A DNA stretch of 64,000 bases from Daejeonella sp. (GTDB lineage Bacteria > Bacteroidota > Bacteroidia > Sphingobacteriales > Sphingobacteriaceae). The stretch lies in the NCBI RefSeq assembly GCF_030695525.1, contig NZ_JAUYSS010000048.1, positions 1 through 64,000 of the forward strand, in the 5' to 3' direction. Below, piece after piece: positions 1-9,671 of this stretch. Position 1 is the first letter of the stretch. Each line of letters opens with the position of its first letter. The notes below the pieces were generated by a model. The model was not told the DNA's origin. It saw nothing but the letters and a program-made list of their open reading frames with translations, and searched no databases. A program made the translations under genes and the position numbers.

Positions 1-1
1 C

Positions 2-3000
2 CATACCTATTATGTAGCGGTAAGTGGTACAGAGAAATGTGAGAATGCAGGTGGCACACTTCAGTCAGTCACGGTTACGGTAAAACCCTTAGCGGTAGCA
101 GCTGATATTGCGGTTAGTGCTCCAGCGGTATGTTTTGGCAGCAGTGCGGTTCTCACCCCATCATTAGCGGTAGCGAATAGTATAACGAGTCCGGTTTACA
201 CCTGGTACGCCAATGCAGATAAAACGGGTCCGATTACCACAGGCGGAGCTTTCACAGTAGCAGTTAACGGAGTATTGACCGTTACAGGTCTAGCAGCCGG
301 AACACATACTTATTATGTAGCGGTAAGTGGTACAGAGAAATGTGAGAATGCAGGTGGTACGCTTCGGTCAGTAACGGTTACAGTAAATGCTCAACCAATT
401 GTAGCGTCTATTACAGGTGCTTCGGGTACAACGGTCGGGTCAACTACACAGCTTTCCAGCACAACATCAGGAGGTACATGGAGCAGCAGTAACACTTCAG
501 TAGCGACTGTAAGTACTTCCGGAATAGTCACCGGGGTGGCAACAGGCACGGCTACAATAACTTATACAGTAACGTCTTCCGGATGTTCTGCAAGTACTAC
601 AAAATCTATTACGATCACTGCGGCGCCAGCGGGTAATAACCCACCTATAGTAGCAGACATAAGCAAAAGTGGTCTTAAAGACCAACCTCTTGCTTTTGCC
701 GCTCTAAACTTTACAGAAAAATTTACTGACACAGACAATAATCCTTTGGTCAAGATAAAGGTAGTTACTCTACCACCAAGTGGTACATTAAAACTGGATG
801 GGGTAAATATTATTGCAGGTCAGGAAATCCCGGTAGCTGATCTTGCAAAAATTACCTTTGTCCCGGCAAGCGGTTTTACCGGCGGACCGGTCAGCTTCCA
901 ATGGAATGGTTCTGACGGGACTGATTATGCAGTAACGCCTAAAGATGTAAACATCACCATATCAGCTACTAATTCTCCTCCGGTGGCAGTGGCGGATGCT
1001 TACAGCACAGTTAAAGGAGGAACATTAACGGTTTCTGCGCCAGGTGTTTTAAACAATGATTCAGACCCGGATTCGAACCCGATCAATGCAATCAAAGTAA
1101 CTGACCCAGCCAATGGAACCTTAACTTTAAATTCCAACGGTTCATTTACTTATGTCCATAATAACGGAACATCCACTTCAGATAGTTTTACCTATAAAGT
1201 TAATGATGGAATTGTTGATGGGAATTCAGTTACAGTAAGTATCACAATTAATGCCTCCAATACGCCCCCTGTTATTGTAGACATTCCTAAAACAGGTGTT
1301 ATTGATCAACCGGTCACGTTCACTGCAGGCGATTTCACCAGCAAGTTTACCGATCCGAATGGAGACGCATTAAATAAAATACGGGTTGTCACTTTACCAA
1401 GTACGGGAACCTTGAGGCTCAATGGAGTAAATATCATAGCAGGACAGGAAATACCTTTGGCAGATCTTTCTAAAATTACATTTATTCCACCAGCAGGATT
1501 TTCTGGTGGTCCTATTTCGTTCCAATGGAACGGTTCAGATGGAACTGACTATGCAAGTTCTCCAAGAAATGTTAACATTACTATTGATCCAACTTCAATT
1601 TCAATTAATGTAACCGAGGTATGTATAGGTGATGTGCCATGGGTGCAGTACACTGTTTCAGCCCAGGGTTTTACACCGGCAGCAAATAGTGTGAGAATCC
1701 AGTGGAAAAAGATGGATGGTACAGTGGTCAGGGAATTGACCAATCAGGCACTTACAGGCCAGTTATTATGGCCCGGAGCAGCTGTTGATGCAAACGGTAT
1801 CCCAACGGCATGGCCGGGTTGGAATTTTACAGGGGGGCAGTGGGTTCAGATTTCAGATGGTTTGCGTCCTCAAATGAGGTTACACATCAGTATAAATCCT
1901 GAAACTGAAGTTACTGTAAATTATCCTCCGGCAACTCCATTCTGTTCTGCAAATCCGAACAGACCACCGGTAGTTAGTAATATTACCAAAAGCAGTACCG
2001 GGTTTTTACCGATAACGTTTACAGTTAACGATTTTACAAGTAAGTATACCGACCCTGATAGTGATCCTTTAGTAAAGGTCAGGATCCAAACCCTGCCTCC
2101 AAATGGAGTCTTGAAATTGAATGGTGTTCCGGTTACGCTAAATCAGGAGATTCCTGTTGCTGACCTAGCCAGGCTAACATTCGAGCCTGCCCTGAATTGG
2201 AGCGGAACAACAAACTTTACCTGGAATGGTTCTGATGGTGATGTTTACGCAACAAGTCCGGCAAATGCAGCCCTTACTGTTATTGCACCTAGTGATCCGA
2301 ATGCCAAGATAGGTTTGGCTAAGAACCTGGCTTCTGTTACTCCGGCTTTGAATGGTACTTACGATGTTAAGTTTGTTTTTACAGCGATAAATTTCGGTCC
2401 TAATGGTTTAGAAAATATTAGCATAAAAGATAATTTAGCTCTGGCATTTGGTGGTGCAGAAGTGATGGTTAAAACAATAACTGCCTTTGGAAATCTGAAA
2501 GCCAATAATTCTTTTAATGGTACGACGGATACAGAATTGCTGCTTCCTACCAGTCGTTTGGTAGCAGGTGAGGAAGCAAAAGTTGAATTGCTGATAAATG
2601 TGAGGTTGTTGTTAACATCCGGTGTTTTTCAAAACACGGCTACTGCCGAAGCTATCTCATCATTAACCGGCTTCAAAGTTACGGATGTTTCAACCAACGG
2701 ATTGAGACCTGATCCAAATACAACCGGAGATGTGAGTCCCTCAGAGACCACACCAATAAAACTTGATGCATTTCCCACCTATGTTCCTGCCGGTTTCTCA
2801 CCGAATGGAGATGGTATGAACGATAAGTTTGTTGTACAGAATGCTGATGGTAAGCATGTATCTCTTGAAATGTATAACAGATGGGGTAACCGTGTCTATA
2901 AGTCTGACGATTATAAGAATGACTGGGGAGGCGAAGTAACTGAAGGATTTTTTCTTGGCAGGGACATTCCAGATGGCACCTATTATTATATTATTATAAT

Positions 3001-3046
3001 AGATAGAAAGGATAAATACGCGGGTTTTATTACTGTGAACAGGTAA
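2..3046 (+). CDS. Large surface protein with Ig/cadherin-like repeats and T9SS type B sorting domain (5' end missing)
   Basis: The frame is open from base 2, so this is the last 1014 residues of a longer protein. Bases 8-385 carry a tandem Ig-type module with a 303-bp (101-residue) period, including the repeated motif TEKCENAGG. Next come a BIG2-like domain (about 400-620), two cadherin/VCBS-like modules that end in SFQWNGSDGTDYA and a third with FTWNGSDGD, a VCBS-like repeat with VLNNDSDPDSNP, and a DUF11-like domain near 2300-2640. The final 90 residues (AGFSPNGDGMNDKF, MYNRWGNRVY, DGTYYY) are the gliding-motility-associated C-terminal domain, the type B signal for the type IX secretion system. 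By family knowledge it is exported across the outer membrane by T9SS and held at the cell surface or released; an adhesin-like role is inference. An internal TTG at 275 is not a real start. Confidence 0.9.
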   Translation, partial: HTYYVAVSGTEKCENAGGTLQSVTVTVKPLAVAADIAVSAPAVCFGSSAVLTPSLAVANSITSPVYTWYANADKTGPITTGGAFTVAVNGVLTVTGLAAGTHTYYVAVSGTEKCENAGGTLRSVTVTVNAQPIVASITGASGTTVGSTTQLSSTTSGGTWSSSNTSVATVSTSGIVTGVATGTATITYTVTSSGCSASTTKSITITAAPAGNNPPIVADISKSGLKDQPLAFAALNFTEKFTDTDNNPLVKIKVVTLPPSGTLKLDGVNIIAGQEIPVADLAKITFVPASGFTGGPVSFQWNGSDGTDYAVTPKDVNITISATNSPPVAVADAYSTVKGGTLTVSAPGVLNNDSDPDSNPINAIKVTDPANGTLTLNSNGSFTYVHNNGTSTSDSFTYKVNDGIVDGNSVTVSITINASNTPPVIVDIPKTGVIDQPVTFTAGDFTSKFTDPNGDALNKIRVVTLPSTGTLRLNGVNIIAGQEIPLADLSKITFIPPAGFSGGPISFQWNGSDGTDYASSPRNVNITIDPTSISINVTEVCIGDVPWVQYTVSAQGFTPAANSVRIQWKKMDGTVVRELTNQALTGQLLWPGAAVDANGIPTAWPGWNFTGGQWVQISDGLRPQMRLHISINPETEVTVNYPPATPFCSANPNRPPVVSNITKSSTGFLPITFTVNDFTSKYTDPDSDPLVKVRIQTLPPNGVLKLNGVPVTLNQEIPVADLARLTFEPALNWSGTTNFTWNGSDGDVYATSPANAALTVIAPSDPNAKIGLAKNLASVTPALNGTYDVKFVFTAINFGPNGLENISIKDNLALAFGGAEVMVKTITAFGNLKANNSFNGTTDTELLLPTSRLVAGEEAKVELLINVRLLLTSGVFQNTATAEAISSLTGFKVTDVSTNGLRPDPNTTGDVSPSETTPIKLDAFPTYVPAGFSPNGDGMNDKFVVQNADGKHVSLEMYNRWGNRVYKSDDYKNDWGGEVTEGFFLGRDIPDGTYYYIIIIDRKDKYAGFITVNR
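8..385 (+). repeat. In-gene tandem Ig-module repeat, 303-bp period
   Basis: Bases 8-82 recur at 311-385 with only a few synonymous-type changes. This shows that at least one whole 101-residue module was duplicated in the coding frame. More copies probably lie upstream of the window. Confidence 0.8.
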
Positions 3047-3050
3047 TTAA

Positions 3051-4010
3051 ATGAGAATATTAACGGTAATGATGCGCAAAATATTTAAAGGATTAATTGT
3101 TATAGTTGTTTTGTTATTACAATTTGCTGAATTGTTTGCACAGCAAAATGCATTGTTTTCACAATACATGTTTAATACTCTTGCTTTCAATCCCGCCTAT
3201 GCGGGAAGCAGGAACGTGGCAGCAGCTACAGCACTTTACAGAAATCAATGGGTGGGTATCGATGGAGCACCTCAAACCGGTACATTTACTATGGATGCTC
3301 CTTTTGCAAATGAACGTTTGGGACTGGGAATACAGTTAATGAGTGATAAGATTGGAATAACAAAAACAACCGGAATTGTGTTAAGCGGTGCTTACCGCAT
3401 TCCAATAAATGAGGGTAGCCTATCATTTGGTTTACAGGGAAGTATGAATAATTATTTTGCAGGCTTTTCAAATGTCAATCTTGATCCTTCAGGGCCGGTG
3501 CCAGATATGGCATTCGCAGCAGATGTCAATAAAACCCTGTATAATTTTGGTTCGGGTGCTTACTATAGAAATAGCCGCTTTTATGCCGGTTTTTCAGTTC
3601 AGGATTTTGTTAGAAACAGACTCAATTTTAACGATATAAATCCAGGTGATATTACTGCAAGGCAATCTGCTCATGCCTACCTTGCAACAGGGTATGTTTT
3701 TCCATTGGGTTTTGATTTTGACCTTAAGACGTCTGTACTTGTTAAGGGGGTTAAAGGGGCTCCTGTTCAGGGTGATTTTAATGCTACACTCTGGATAAAG
3801 CAGGTGCTCGCAATTGGTGCTGAATATCGTACCAGTGCAGATATATCAGCAATGATGGAAATAAAGGTTAGTCCGAGAGTGAGTTTAGGCTATGCTTTTG
3901 ATAAAAGCATAACAAGTTTAAGAACATATAACTCCGGTAGTCATGAGTTTATGTTGAGGTATGAGTTTTCATTTGACCGTGACAGAATTTTATCACCCAG
4001 ATATTTTTAA
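3051..4010 (+). CDS. PorP/SprF family type IX secretion system membrane protein
   Basis: 319 residues with an N-terminal signal peptide (hydrophobic stretch about residues 13-30, ending LFAQQ). The mature start QNALFSQYMFNTLAFNPAYAGS is the hallmark of the PorP/SprF family; the rest has the alternating pattern of an outer-membrane beta-barrel. Members are usually encoded directly after a type B cargo gene, as here (4 bp after its stop), and are thought to anchor or help export that specific partner. The start at 3051 could instead be the ATG pair at 3069/3072, which would give a more standard signal peptide. The gene is the second of a likely three-gene surface operon. Confidence 0.9.
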   Translation: MRILTVMMRKIFKGLIVIVVLLLQFAELFAQQNALFSQYMFNTLAFNPAYAGSRNVAAATALYRNQWVGIDGAPQTGTFTMDAPFANERLGLGIQLMSDKIGITKTTGIVLSGAYRIPINEGSLSFGLQGSMNNYFAGFSNVNLDPSGPVPDMAFAADVNKTLYNFGSGAYYRNSRFYAGFSVQDFVRNRLNFNDINPGDITARQSAHAYLATGYVFPLGFDFDLKTSVLVKGVKGAPVQGDFNATLWIKQVLAIGAEYRTSADISAMMEIKVSPRVSLGYAFDKSITSLRTYNSGSHEFMLRYEFSFDRDRILSPRYF

Positions 4011-4027
4011 TGAAGAGGATTTAAGAT

Positions 4028-6127
4028 ATGCAGTTAAGGAAACCATTGACAATCATTTGCTTATCAGTTATGCTGCTTATTGCTATGCCATTTGCAGAAG
4101 CGCAGCAGGTTGACAATAGCCCCTTGTTAAGAAAAGCCATAATTGAATATCAGTCTTTGCGTTTTACAGATGCCATCAAAGAACTAAAAAAAGTTTTAGA
4201 TAAGGATCCTGAGAATGTTTCAGCCCAGGAAATGATGGCAGGAAGTAACCGAAATATTAAGGATTACGATGAAGCGCTCTATTGGTATGGAGAGCTTTGT
4301 AAACTTAAAAATATTAAACCGGAGTGGGCTTTATATTATGCAGAAGCATTGGCTAACAAAGAAAAGTACGAGCAATCCGAGCAGTGGTATCGTAAATTTT
4401 TAAGCATGAAGCCGGGCGACCGCCGGGCAGATGCATTCTCAAAAACAAATTTCAACTCTTTCTCCAGAAATGCCGGGGAGTACAGGGTAACTTATTCAAG
4501 TATTAACACAGATGCGTCTGAATATTCACCAATGTATTACAAAGATGGATTGATCTTCGTTAGTAACCGATCTCAAAAAACGAGGTTTGTTTTTCAGTGG
4601 GATAGAACTTCCTATTCTGACCTGTACATTGTTGACAAACTGGAGGATATTACAGAGGCTGATCCCGACAGTGTGGGTAAATCAGTTGAAGATTCTAAGT
4701 CTTCCAAATATATCGCCTCCAATTCAGACTCTGAACGATCTATCTTATCTTTATTTGCTTCAAGTAAACTTGTAACTAAAGACCAGGGCTCTGAACCTTA
4801 TTTGCTCAGAGGGAAAGTTAAAAGTAGCTTTCATGAAGGCCCTTCAGTTCTTTTGCCTGAGGGAAGTCTGCTGTTTACAAGGAATAATTTTGTCGGTGGA
4901 AAGGCTTCAAGAAGCAATAACGGAGTCAATAAACTAAAGCTTTATACAGCTTCAGGGCCGGGATGGAATAAAATAACTCCTTTCCCATATAACAATAATG
5001 AATATTCTACCGGGCATCCAACTATTTCACAGGACGGCAGAATATTGATCTTTGCTTCTGATATGCCCAGAGGATTTGGCGGTACAGATCTTTATTATTG
5101 TGTTCGTACCGGAGATGGAAAGAAATGGGGAAGACCAACAAATTTAGGCCCTAAGATTAACACTGAAGGCAATGAACAGTTTCCATTTCTTCATAAAGAT
5201 GGTAAGCTTTATTTTTCTTCAACCGGACATCCTGGCTTAGGTGGACTTGATATTTTTGAGGTGGTGTTGAAAGATCTTAAAGCAGTTGGCAATCCTCAAA
5301 ATATGGGTACTGATATTAATTCTTCTTCCGACGATTTTGGTTTCATCATGGATGAATACGCGAAGAACGGTTTTTTCAGTTCAAATAGAAGAGGGAATGA
5401 TGATATCTATCAGTTTACCCGAATGGCATATACGGTGGTACTGAAGGGTAAGGTTATTGATGCAGGTACAAATGCTCCGCTTCCCGGCAGCAGGGTAATT
5501 TTGCGTAGGAACGGAGTAACAGATACACTTTTGGCAAATAGTCTGGGTGAATTCACGAGGGTTCTTTCAAAGGAAACAGATTATGAATTAAGTGGTAGCC
5601 GGATATCTTATGTAAGCCGTCAAAGCTTTCTGAGTACTACTGGTATTACTACTGATTCAACCATAAACGTTCTGGTAAAATTAAACAGGGCCGAGAACCT
5701 TCAGCAATGGGTGACCGACAATTGTGAGACATTGAAGAGTACATTCAAATTGGATAATATTTATTATGATCTTGATCAGGCAGAAATCCGTCCGGATGCG
5801 ATTGCTGCACTGGATAGAATTGCACTGATTATGCAGAAAAACCCTGAAATCAGTATTATTTCTGCAAGTCATACGGATAGCAGGGCTACCGATAATTATA
5901 ACAGACAACTATCATTGAGAAGGGGAGAAGCTGCCCGGTCCTATTTGATTTCAAAAGGGATAGATGGAAGACGTATTGAAGTAAGATACTACGGTAAAAG
6001 CAGGTTGGTAAATTCATGTGTGGAGGGTGCTAACTGTCCTGAAACTGAGCAGCAGATGAACAGAAGAACAGAATTTGAGGTTATTCTGAATGATGTTAAT
6101 ATCACCCAACTGAATTGTAAAGAATAA
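4028..6127 (+). CDS. OmpA-family protein with TPR, PD40 propeller and carboxypeptidase-regulatory-like domains
   Basis: 699 residues. Domains in order: signal peptide (to about residue 25), TPR-like helices (about 30-150), PD40/WD40-like propeller blades (about 165-470, with FVSNRS, LIFASDMP, LYFSSTGHPG and GFFSSNRRG), a carboxypeptidase-regulatory-like/CNA-B domain (about 475-570, GKVIDAGTNAPLPG), and an OmpA peptidoglycan-binding domain (about 573-699, with IYYDLDQAEIRPD, ASHTDSRA and NRRTEFEV). This architecture accompanies PorP/SprF genes and is linked to T9SS/gliding periplasmic complexes (PorE-like). It lies 17 bp after the PorP/SprF gene. Tethering the outer-membrane complex to peptidoglycan is inferred from the OmpA domain. 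Confidence 0.9.
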   Translation: MQLRKPLTIICLSVMLLIAMPFAEAQQVDNSPLLRKAIIEYQSLRFTDAIKELKKVLDKDPENVSAQEMMAGSNRNIKDYDEALYWYGELCKLKNIKPEWALYYAEALANKEKYEQSEQWYRKFLSMKPGDRRADAFSKTNFNSFSRNAGEYRVTYSSINTDASEYSPMYYKDGLIFVSNRSQKTRFVFQWDRTSYSDLYIVDKLEDITEADPDSVGKSVEDSKSSKYIASNSDSERSILSLFASSKLVTKDQGSEPYLLRGKVKSSFHEGPSVLLPEGSLLFTRNNFVGGKASRSNNGVNKLKLYTASGPGWNKITPFPYNNNEYSTGHPTISQDGRILIFASDMPRGFGGTDLYYCVRTGDGKKWGRPTNLGPKINTEGNEQFPFLHKDGKLYFSSTGHPGLGGLDIFEVVLKDLKAVGNPQNMGTDINSSSDDFGFIMDEYAKNGFFSSNRRGNDDIYQFTRMAYTVVLKGKVIDAGTNAPLPGSRVILRRNGVTDTLLANSLGEFTRVLSKETDYELSGSRISYVSRQSFLSTTGITTDSTINVLVKLNRAENLQQWVTDNCETLKSTFKLDNIYYDLDQAEIRPDAIAALDRIALIMQKNPEISIISASHTDSRATDNYNRQLSLRRGEAARSYLISKGIDGRRIEVRYYGKSRLVNSCVEGANCPETEQQMNRRTEFEVILNDVNITQLNCKE

Positions 6128-6129
6128 GG

Positions 6130-6154
6130 AATATTGTTATAGGAGAACAATATT
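6130..6154 (+). terminator. Hairpin after the OmpA-family gene
   Basis: AATATTGTT and AACAATATT form a perfect 9-bp stem with a 7-nt loop, three bases after the stop at 6127. It lacks a T-run and is AT-rich, so it may be a weak terminator or a processing hairpin. It separates the three-gene T9SS block from the LruC gene. Confidence 0.4.
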
Positions 6155-6209
6155 TGAGTATAAATGGTGAGTCGTCATTTTCATTGGGCGAACTGAAAAT
6201 TAAGATGTT

Positions 6210-8393
6210 ATGAGAAAAGTTCTGAGTTTGATCATTCTAACTATTTTTGTTGGATTGTCATCCTGCAAAAAGGAGAATAATGCGGTTGAAGGCACTGTGA
6301 GTAATATGAGTGATCTCAAAGTCCCTGTGGGTTTTACCTGGGAGAATTCAAAGGATATTTATTTCGATATTACAATAACTGATGCGAGGTTTAATGATGC
6401 TTTGCACGTGGTATCCATATATGATGCGGATCCGGCATTAAACGGAAAGCTGCTTTCCAAAGGTTCTGCTTCTTTGAAATTACCATTTACAACAAAAGTC
6501 TATTTACCGAATACGGTGAAGGAGGTTTTTGTGGTCAAAACTGCACCTGATAATACAAGCAGTATGCAAAAGGTGGCAATTTCCGGACTTAAATTAAGTG
6601 TTCAGTTAAGTTCCACACTTAAGGCTGATCTTAATACACTTGCCGGTACGAATACCCTTGCCGGAATCGATGATAGTCCGACTTGCACTACTGGCTGTAC
6701 ACAAACAATCACCACATCTAATACAAATATTAATGTAAATAACGGCGATTTAATATGTATAACCGGAAGTAATATTACCGTGGGTTTTAATGGAAATGGC
6801 GGAACAATAAGAATTTGCGGCACAAATGTAACTGTACAAAATGCATCTTTAAATAATAGTGCTTTATTAATCATTACCAAAACCGGTTCGGCAACTTTCA
6901 ACAATCTTAATATGAATGGCTCAAACAGCACATTTATTAATTATGGAACTGCGACTGTTAATGGGTCTTTTTCACCAGGAGGTTCTTTTACGAATGAAAA
7001 CACATTCAGCACAACTGGTGATTTTAGTCTGAACTCGAATTCTAATTTTATGAATCATGGAATTATGAATGTGGGTGGAACAATGAATGTGAATACAGTT
7101 AATGTAACTTCTAATAATGGGTCAATCACAACTGCTCAAAATTTTCAGTTAAATGAAAATAGTCATTTTGTCAATAATTGTTTTTTATGGGTAAAGGCAA
7201 ATTATAATCATAATAATAATTCAATTTTAAAGAACTATAGCCTGATAAAAGTAAACAACACAACTACCTTAAATGGTAGTAGCGGAGAGCTGGCTCTTTA
7301 CAATGGGGCTATGCTTAGAACCACTAATTTGACCATCAATAATAAGATAAAAGGTTATGGTACGACATCATTAGTAAAAGTTTCAGCTAATACTACCATC
7401 AATAGCGGAAAGATAGAAAATGCCATTCAGTTTTGTGATCTGAATGGGATTGAAACCAATAATAATGCGCAGTTCACAGGAGGGGCCGTTCAGGCTTGCA
7501 CCTTGTATATTCCGGTAACGAACTGTAATACCGAAGGAAATGGTACAGCGCCACCGGCTGATTCTGATGGTGATGGGGTAATGGATGCACTTGACGAGTA
7601 TCCGAATGATCCGACTAAGGCTTATAATAATTATTATCCGTCGTCTTCGCCAAGTTCAGGAGCAACCGTGGCTTTTGAAGACCAATGGCCAGTTAAAGGG
7701 GATTACGATTTGAATGATGTGGTGGTATCTTATCGTTATAAAATTGTGACGAACGCTCAGAATAGGGTTGTTCAGGTAAATGGCGACTATACTCTTCATG
7801 CCACAGGCTCAGGTTATGAAACGGGTTTTGGTGTAGAATTTCCAACATTGCGATCAAGTGTAAGTGGAGTTAGCGGTGGAATACTTGAGGCCGGGCAAAC
7901 TAAAGCGGTAATAAAAATATTTAATGATATACGGGATGAAATGCAAGAGTGGAATACTCTTCCAGGGAAGCCTGTTTCTCCACTAAAAAATTACTCGGTA
8001 AGTTTTAATGTAAGTAACGGCCCTGCACTAAATACCTTTGGTCTAGGCTCTTATAATCCATTTATTTGGAATGGCGGACTTGGAAATGGGCGAAATCATG
8101 AAATTCATCTACCCGGGAAAACGCCAACAAGTTTAGGTACTACCTCTCTTTTTGGAACCGGAGATGACAACTCAAGTGTTTCTGCAGCTAGATATTATGT
8201 CACAAGCACTGGTTTGCCATGGGCAATTGATATCCCAATTAAACCGTTTAATTACCCGGTAGAATACATGAACATTACAGGTGGTTATCTTAAGTTTCAG
8301 GCATGGGCAGAATCAGGAGGCACACAGTTTGTAGATTGGTATTCCAATACCCAATCAGGTTACCGGAATAATGGGAATCTATTCCTGCCCTAA
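6210..8393 (+). CDS. LruC-domain surface lipoprotein
   Basis: 727 residues. The signal peptide ends in the lipobox LSSC, with Cys19 as the lipidation site. Residues about 150-440 are rich in Asn, Ser and Thr with short recurring strands (FINYGTATVNGSF, FMNHGIMNVGG, FVNNCFLWVK), which looks like a beta-helix or autotransporter-like stalk. A calcium-binding thrombospondin-type motif DSDGDGVMDALDEYPNDP starts near residue 451 and is followed by the LruC/DUF4842 domain (FEDQWPVKGDYDLNDVVV and the remainder). LruC-domain proteins are known from Leptospira and are common in Bacteroidota, but the function is poorly known. It follows the T9SS block in the same direction after an 82-bp gap. Confidence 0.85.
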   Translation: MRKVLSLIILTIFVGLSSCKKENNAVEGTVSNMSDLKVPVGFTWENSKDIYFDITITDARFNDALHVVSIYDADPALNGKLLSKGSASLKLPFTTKVYLPNTVKEVFVVKTAPDNTSSMQKVAISGLKLSVQLSSTLKADLNTLAGTNTLAGIDDSPTCTTGCTQTITTSNTNINVNNGDLICITGSNITVGFNGNGGTIRICGTNVTVQNASLNNSALLIITKTGSATFNNLNMNGSNSTFINYGTATVNGSFSPGGSFTNENTFSTTGDFSLNSNSNFMNHGIMNVGGTMNVNTVNVTSNNGSITTAQNFQLNENSHFVNNCFLWVKANYNHNNNSILKNYSLIKVNNTTTLNGSSGELALYNGAMLRTTNLTINNKIKGYGTTSLVKVSANTTINSGKIENAIQFCDLNGIETNNNAQFTGGAVQACTLYIPVTNCNTEGNGTAPPADSDGDGVMDALDEYPNDPTKAYNNYYPSSSPSSGATVAFEDQWPVKGDYDLNDVVVSYRYKIVTNAQNRVVQVNGDYTLHATGSGYETGFGVEFPTLRSSVSGVSGGILEAGQTKAVIKIFNDIRDEMQEWNTLPGKPVSPLKNYSVSFNVSNGPALNTFGLGSYNPFIWNGGLGNGRNHEIHLPGKTPTSLGTTSLFGTGDDNSSVSAARYYVTSTGLPWAIDIPIKPFNYPVEYMNITGGYLKFQAWAESGGTQFVDWYSNTQSGYRNNGNLFLP

Positions 8394-8479
8394 TTTACTC
8401 AGTTGAAACGCTCAGAATAAGCTCAGATTTTGGTAATCCTTATCTTCTTTGAATTATTCTTTGATAATAATCCTAACCT

Positions 8480-8947
8480 ATGAAATTCTTTAGATCCTGG
8501 CGGTTTAAATGGGCAATTAACCAAATCTTCACAGAAGCCAACAACAGGTTCTTGTTTCACCCTGGAAGTATTGGCTTGCCCTGATTTTAAAATTCTTTCC
8601 GGAGATTTACGATGGCCCAATCATGTTAAAGCTGAAAGCCAGAAGCAATGAATTTATTACCATTGATATAGAGGGAATTTCTGAATTAATCAGGAACCTT
8701 AACAATAAACGCATCCATTTAATTAAAATGGATTGTGAAGGAGCTGAATATGAAATAATCAAAGCGCTTGATGTAGGTTTGGTTTCTGAAATTGAAATCA
8801 TTCTGTTTGAGTCTACTGAGAGTGTTTATGATCTCAGTGAACTACTTGATCACCTTCGCTCGATTGGATTTAGTATTGAATTTAAAGAGAACAGCTGCAA
8901 CTACATTGCCCGGAATCTGAAATTTGTCGCTTCAAAGCTGATTCCCC
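8480..8947 (+). pseudogene. Broken FkbM-family methyltransferase
   Basis: An ATG at 8480 opens a frame reading MKFFRSWRFKWAINQIFTEA that stops at 8584. The story resumes in another frame: from about 8584 it reads ALILKFFPEIYDGPIMLKLK, then FITIDIEGISELI and IKMDCEGAEYEII, the last being the signature of FkbM (Methyltransf_21). The SAM-binding first half expected between these parts is absent, so I infer a frameshift near 8580 plus an internal deletion near 8635. A 143-residue open frame starting at 8623 continues to 9054, but from about 8948 it reads through REP-like repeat DNA. It lies next to the RAYT gene and at the edge of the polysaccharide locus, and is probably a relic of that locus. 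Confidence 0.7.
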
Positions 8948-9066
8948 GACTTGCGAAATCACCTATGCGAGCGGAAAGTAGATTTCGTCAGTCGCATACT
9001 ACATGGATATTAATGAAGCGACTTACGAATTTATCTTGGATGATGCCTAAGTAAAATTCGTAAGTC
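8948..9066. repeat. REP-like hairpin pair upstream of the RAYT gene
   Basis: Hairpin one spans 8948-8993: GACTTGCGAAATC pairs with GATTTCGTCAGTC. Hairpin two spans 9020-9066: GACTTACGAATTTA pairs with TAAAATTCGTAAGTC. Both have imperfect stems of about 13-14 bp and loops of about 18 nt. They are the left copies of the family found at 9666-9941. Confidence 0.8.
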
Positions 9067-9146
9067 TGAATACTCCTACCGTTAACTAAGTTTTTCCTTT
9101 TACTTCCTTAATTTTTATAATGTTTGAAAAATAAAATATTATAAAT

Positions 9147-9671
9147 ATGCCTAACAATTATGATGGAGGTTATTATCATCTGTTCAATCGGGGTAATAAC
9201 AAAGAAAAGATTTTCTTAGAAATAAGTGATTATAACTATTTTCTGAAACAATTCTATAAATATTTGGCTCCTCATATTGATGTTTTTGCATATTGTTTAA
9301 TGCCTAATCACTTCCACTTTTTCATTAGAATAAACGATAGTTCCAGATTTGACATAGGGATTAAGAACTTTCTTATCTCATATTCCAAAACAATTAATAA
9401 AAAGTATGGAAGAGTTGGTTCTCTTTTTCAAGGAACATATAAGCTATCAGAAATAAAAACCAATACCTATTTTACACGAATTATAACTTATATCCACCAA
9501 AATCCCTTGGTTGCGGGATTGTCAAAATCAATGGAGGAATATCGATTCTCATCGTACAAGGCATATTTGTTAAATGAAAAAACCAGTCTAAAAAAAGAGG
9601 AGGTTTTAGAATGGTTTGGGGGAATTAACAGCTTCATTGAGGCACATAAGTTGATAATTAAAGGTGACTGA
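9147..9671 (+). CDS. REP-associated tyrosine transposase (RAYT, Y1/IS200-like)
   Basis: 174 residues, full length for a RAYT. An early HLFNRGNN segment and the HUH-type metal site in YCLMPNHFHFF (about residues 49-59) mark the Y1 transposase fold. The catalytic Tyr is probably within YSKTINKKYGRVGSLFQGTYK. RAYTs are single-copy, domesticated relatives of IS200/IS605 transposases that nick and spread REP palindromes. REP-like hairpins lie on both sides, and the first right-hand hairpin overlaps the stop codon. The leader just upstream is very AT-rich and has no clear ribosome-binding site. Confidence 0.9.
   Translation: MPNNYDGGYYHLFNRGNNKEKIFLEISDYNYFLKQFYKYLAPHIDVFAYCLMPNHFHFFIRINDSSRFDIGIKNFLISYSKTINKKYGRVGSLFQGTYKLSEIKTNTYFTRIITYIHQNPLVAGLSKSMEEYRFSSYKAYLLNEKTSLKKEEVLEWFGGINSFIEAHKLIIKGD

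Noticed and set aside
6130-6154. Hairpin as a riboswitch for the LruC gene
   Set aside because: Too short and AT-rich; better seen as a weak 3' hairpin.
8423-8620. 65-codon minus-strand frame near the broken FkbM gene
   Set aside because: Shadow of the FkbM relic on the other strand; no family pattern.
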